A stretch of DNA of 14,536 nucleotides, from the NCBI GenBank assembly GCA_035319765.1, contig DATHCB010000042.1, positions 1-14,536 of the forward strand, given 5' to 3'. The position numbers and the translations under genes were made by a program. Below the pieces are notes generated by a model, which made no database searches, was not told the origin of the DNA, and saw nothing but the letters and a program-made list of their open reading frames with translations. Every line of letters starts with the position of its first letter. Position 1 is the stretch's first letter. This stretch comes from DATHCB01 sp035319765. Its GTDB lineage: Archaea > Thermoproteota > Bathyarchaeia > Bathyarchaeales > SOJC01. This document shows positions 12,627 to 14,536 of the stretch, in pieces.

Positions 12627-13799
12627 GTGACAGGAAAACCGCTCGTCTCTATCGTATCTGCTGGCATGTCAAAATTCGGAAAAAGGGATGGACTGTACGG
12701 GAGAGAACTCTTCGTCGAAGCCGCGAGCGAGGCGTATGGACGATGTCCCAATCTTGATCCAAAAAAAGACATTAAAGCTCTCTTCGTCGGCATGATGGGA
12801 GAAGCTTACGAGCACCAAGGTCACGCTGGGCCGACGATTGCAGACTGGATCGGTCTGTCGCCTGTGCCAGCCTTTAGAACAGAGGGCGCCTGCGGCTCTT
12901 CAGCTACAGCTATTCGCTGTGGAATCTTCGCCGTCTTATCGGGCCTAGCTGATGTAGTCATGGTAGGCGGTGTAGAGAAAATGACCCATCGAGTGACAGC
13001 AGACGTAACGGAGTATTTGGCTATGGCTTCCGATTACTTCTTCGAACAATTGAATGGACTTACGTTCCCTGGACTGTTTGCTATGGTAGCCACTGCTCAC
13101 ATGCACAAGTACGGCACGACGCAAGAGCAGATGGCGATGGTGGCTGTGAAGAACCATTGCTATGGAGCAATGAACCCCAAAGCACACATACAGAAAGAAA
13201 TCACGCTAGAGCAAGCTATGTCTTCCAAAATGGTTGCATGGCCGCTGAAACTCTACGATTGCTCGCTGATAACCGATGGGGCCAGCTGCATCATCATAAC
13301 AAAACCGGAACTAGCCAAAAAATATACAGACACGCCAGTCCACATAATCGGGTCGGGGCAAGCGAGTGACACGATAGGTCTCTTCGAGAGAAACAACCTT
13401 ACAAGTCTGAACGCAGGCAAAGTGGCGGCACAGGAGGCCTATAGGATGGCCGGCATTAGTCCCATTGACATTGATACCGCGGAAGTTCACGATTGCTTCA
13501 CCATAGCAGAAATAGTTGCTTATGAGGACTTGGGTTTCTGCAAGACCGGTGAAGGCGGACGATTCATTGAAGAAGGTCAGAGCAAGATCGGGGGCAAAGT
13601 AGCGGTCTGCACGAGCGGAGGCCTTAAATCCAAAGGTCACCCTGTGGGCGCCACTGGCACGGCACAAGCCTACGAGATCTATCTGCAACTCACTGAGCAG
13701 GCTGGCAAAAGGCAGGTGAAGGATGCAGAAATAGGCTTGACCCATAACATTGGCGGGTTAGGCGGAACTGGAGTTGTGAACATTTACAGGAGAGGGTAA
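12627..13799 (+). CDS. Thiolase (SCP-x/archaeal acetyl-CoA C-acyltransferase type), catalytic residues intact
   Basis: The 390-residue protein (counted from the chosen start) contains the nucleophile C89 in TEGACGSS, H288 in EVHDCFT and H338 in SKGHPVGATG, plus the end motif HNIGGLGGTG. This is the full set expected for thiolases that condense or cleave acyl-CoA with a DUF35 partner. Archaeal enzymes of this type make acetoacetyl-CoA for the mevalonate pathway or act in acyl-CoA breakdown; the sequence alone does not decide. I chose GTG at 12627 because AGGAG lies 9 nt upstream and a perfect TATA box sits at 12564-12571, downstream of the longer frame's ATG at 12558; the protein then starts near SIVSAGMSKF, as usual. 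The stop is followed 2 nt later by the DUF35 start, so the two are an operon. It contrasts with the Cys-less homologue on the other strand. Confidence 0.9.
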   Translation: MTGKPLVSIVSAGMSKFGKRDGLYGRELFVEAASEAYGRCPNLDPKKDIKALFVGMMGEAYEHQGHAGPTIADWIGLSPVPAFRTEGACGSSATAIRCGIFAVLSGLADVVMVGGVEKMTHRVTADVTEYLAMASDYFFEQLNGLTFPGLFAMVATAHMHKYGTTQEQMAMVAVKNHCYGAMNPKAHIQKEITLEQAMSSKMVAWPLKLYDCSLITDGASCIIITKPELAKKYTDTPVHIIGSGQASDTIGLFERNNLTSLNAGKVAAQEAYRMAGISPIDIDTAEVHDCFTIAEIVAYEDLGFCKTGEGGRFIEEGQSKIGGKVAVCTSGGLKSKGHPVGATGTAQAYEIYLQLTEQAGKRQVKDAEIGLTHNIGGLGGTGVVNIYRRG

Positions 13800-13801
13800 A
13801 G

Positions 13802-14200
13802 ATGGCAGAAGAGATACCATTCACCATTGAAAGCTTCTACAAGTTTGTGAAGGAAAAAAAAGTAATGGAAGCACAGTGCAGCAAGTGCGGACAATTAATC
13901 CTTCCGCCAAGGCCCATGTGTCCAAAGTGTCTTTCTAAAGACTTGGAATGGAAGGAAAGCCCGAAACAGGGAAAACTACTCACTTATACAGTCATTCACG
14001 TGAGCCCTCAACAATTTCAATCGCTGGCCCCGTATGCCGTTGGCATAGTAGAACTAGAAATCGGTGCACATTTAGCCGGCATGATAAAAGGCATTGCTCT
14101 CGACCAGATCAAAGTGGGCATGGACCTGACGATCGATTTCGAAGATGCCCTAACCGCTAGCGCCTGGCAACAATGGCCGAGATACTACTTCAGACGCTAG
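13802..14200 (+). CDS. DUF35 zinc-ribbon/OB-fold protein, partner of the thiolase
   Basis: At 132 residues this is the usual DUF35 length. A helix (IESFYKFVKEKK) precedes the zinc ribbon (C26, C29, C40, C43 in QCSKCGQLILPPRPMCPKC). The OB fold follows (LLTYTVIHVSP, then YAVGIVELEIGAHLAGMIKG). Such proteins bind their thiolase and shape the CoA-binding channel. The ATG is 2 nt after the thiolase stop, and AGGAGAGGG at the end of the thiolase gene serves as the ribosome-binding site, so translation is probably coupled. It lacks the long terminal extensions of the other DUF35 protein in this window, so the two pairs are not simple recent duplicates. Confidence 0.9.
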   Translation: MAEEIPFTIESFYKFVKEKKVMEAQCSKCGQLILPPRPMCPKCLSKDLEWKESPKQGKLLTYTVIHVSPQQFQSLAPYAVGIVELEIGAHLAGMIKGIALDQIKVGMDLTIDFEDALTASAWQQWPRYYFRR

Positions 14201-14264
14201 CTCTTCCCCATTCCCATCTTTGATTCTTGTGGCGGCCTTGCACCCTTACCGTCTGCCCAGAGGC

Positions 14265-14536
14265 ATGCGTTATGCGAGCCTTTCTGAGCGTGAACAATTC
14301 TATAACCAAGAGTTCGATTTGCGACGCGTCAAAGAATGGCTAGAACCCCTAGAAACCACAGGTCGCGTTGCTTTTGCCGTGATCATGGGACGTCACACGC
14401 GCATTTTCCGACCGGAGTACTCTGAAGACGCTGCTACCACGATTCTGATCGAAAACTATGAGGATTTGAAAGACGTGCGAGCGCAGATTCTGGAGTTCCT
14501 GCCTGAAGCTGTCTATTACGACAGAAACATTTACGA
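14265..14536 (+). CDS. Archaeal/eukaryotic-type DNA primase small-subunit-like protein (5' part)
   Basis: The frame runs off the window after about 90 codons. It begins MRYASLSEREQFYNQEFD and continues with VAFAVIMGRHTRIF and then DLKDVRAQILEFLPEAVYY. The ER-x2-FY-x2-E opening and the DL-x2-(I/V)...P-x-A-V-Y pattern match the start of primase small-subunit (PriS) proteins, which make RNA primers for replication. The spacing and the GRHT stretch may instead indicate a primase-like paralogue, and the catalytic DxD is not reached within the window. The start is uncertain: ATG 14265 has AGAGG immediately before it, too close to be ideal, and in-frame TTG 14238 or GTG 14229 would add residues ending LHPYRLPRG. 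It lies shortly after the DUF35 gene in the same direction and may share its mRNA. Confidence 0.6.
   Translation, partial: MRYASLSEREQFYNQEFDLRRVKEWLEPLETTGRVAFAVIMGRHTRIFRPEYSEDAATTILIENYEDLKDVRAQILEFLPEAVYYDRNIY

Noticed and set aside
1..14536. CRISPR arrays, insertion-sequence inverted repeats and attachment-site direct repeats around the recombinase.
   Set aside because: No regularly spaced repeats were seen, no transposase apart from the recombinase is present, and no convincing duplicated core sequence flanks 1.6-5.2 kb by eye. A computed repeat search could still find one.

Overview
This window looks like a piece of an archaeal chromosome, most plausibly from the Bathyarchaeia or a neighbouring Thermoproteota-type lineage. 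The case rests on several things. There are archaeal TATA boxes such as TTTATATA ahead of genes, T-rich terminators, and a COG2248-type metallo-beta-lactamase-fold protein. There are thiolase genes each followed by a zinc-ribbon/OB-fold (DUF35) partner, an ABC-ATPase/GNAT fusion (COG2401 type), and a primase-small-subunit-like gene running off the end. TGA, TAG and TAA all serve as ordinary stops. The lineage is inferred from gene content; no rRNA or tRNA gene was found.

Layout. 106-1572 (+) encodes the ABC-ATPase/GNAT fusion. 1657-3453 (-) holds a ribbon-helix-helix (RHH) regulator with a C-terminal Cys/His cluster, followed by a protein with an ApeA-like HEPN domain carrying the RX4H ribonuclease motif. 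Divergent from these, 3605-5133 (+) holds a second small RHH protein and a zinc-ribbon tyrosine recombinase. I read 1.6-5.1 kb as an accessory, possibly mobile or defence-related patch: two RHH genes back to back, one leading to a HEPN protein and the other to a recombinase whose first catalytic arginine is replaced by aspartate. 5200-6180 (+) is the metallo-beta-lactamase-fold protein, and 6323-7906 (-) is a secreted, membrane-anchored, heavily sequon-bearing surface protein.

8175-10171 (-) is a two-gene operon, thiolase-like enzyme then DUF35 protein. The thiolase-like enzyme lacks the nucleophilic Cys and one catalytic His, so it probably does not perform classical thiolysis. 12627-14200 (+) is a second thiolase/DUF35 operon in which these residues are intact. 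The contrast suggests two different CoA-linked C-C bond reactions.

Between the two operons, 10.3-12.3 kb is a looser stretch. It holds a GNAT gene interrupted by one in-frame TGA, a possible small frameshifted gene, a nucleotidyltransferase, and a 71-residue protein with an HExxH motif. The window ends in the 5' part of a primase-small-subunit-like gene.

Several intergenic sites look regulatory: an exact 11-bp tandem duplication in front of the RHH/HEPN pair, inverted repeats over the promoter of the metallo-beta-lactamase gene, and two adjacent hairpin-type repeats over the promoter of the nucleotidyltransferase gene.
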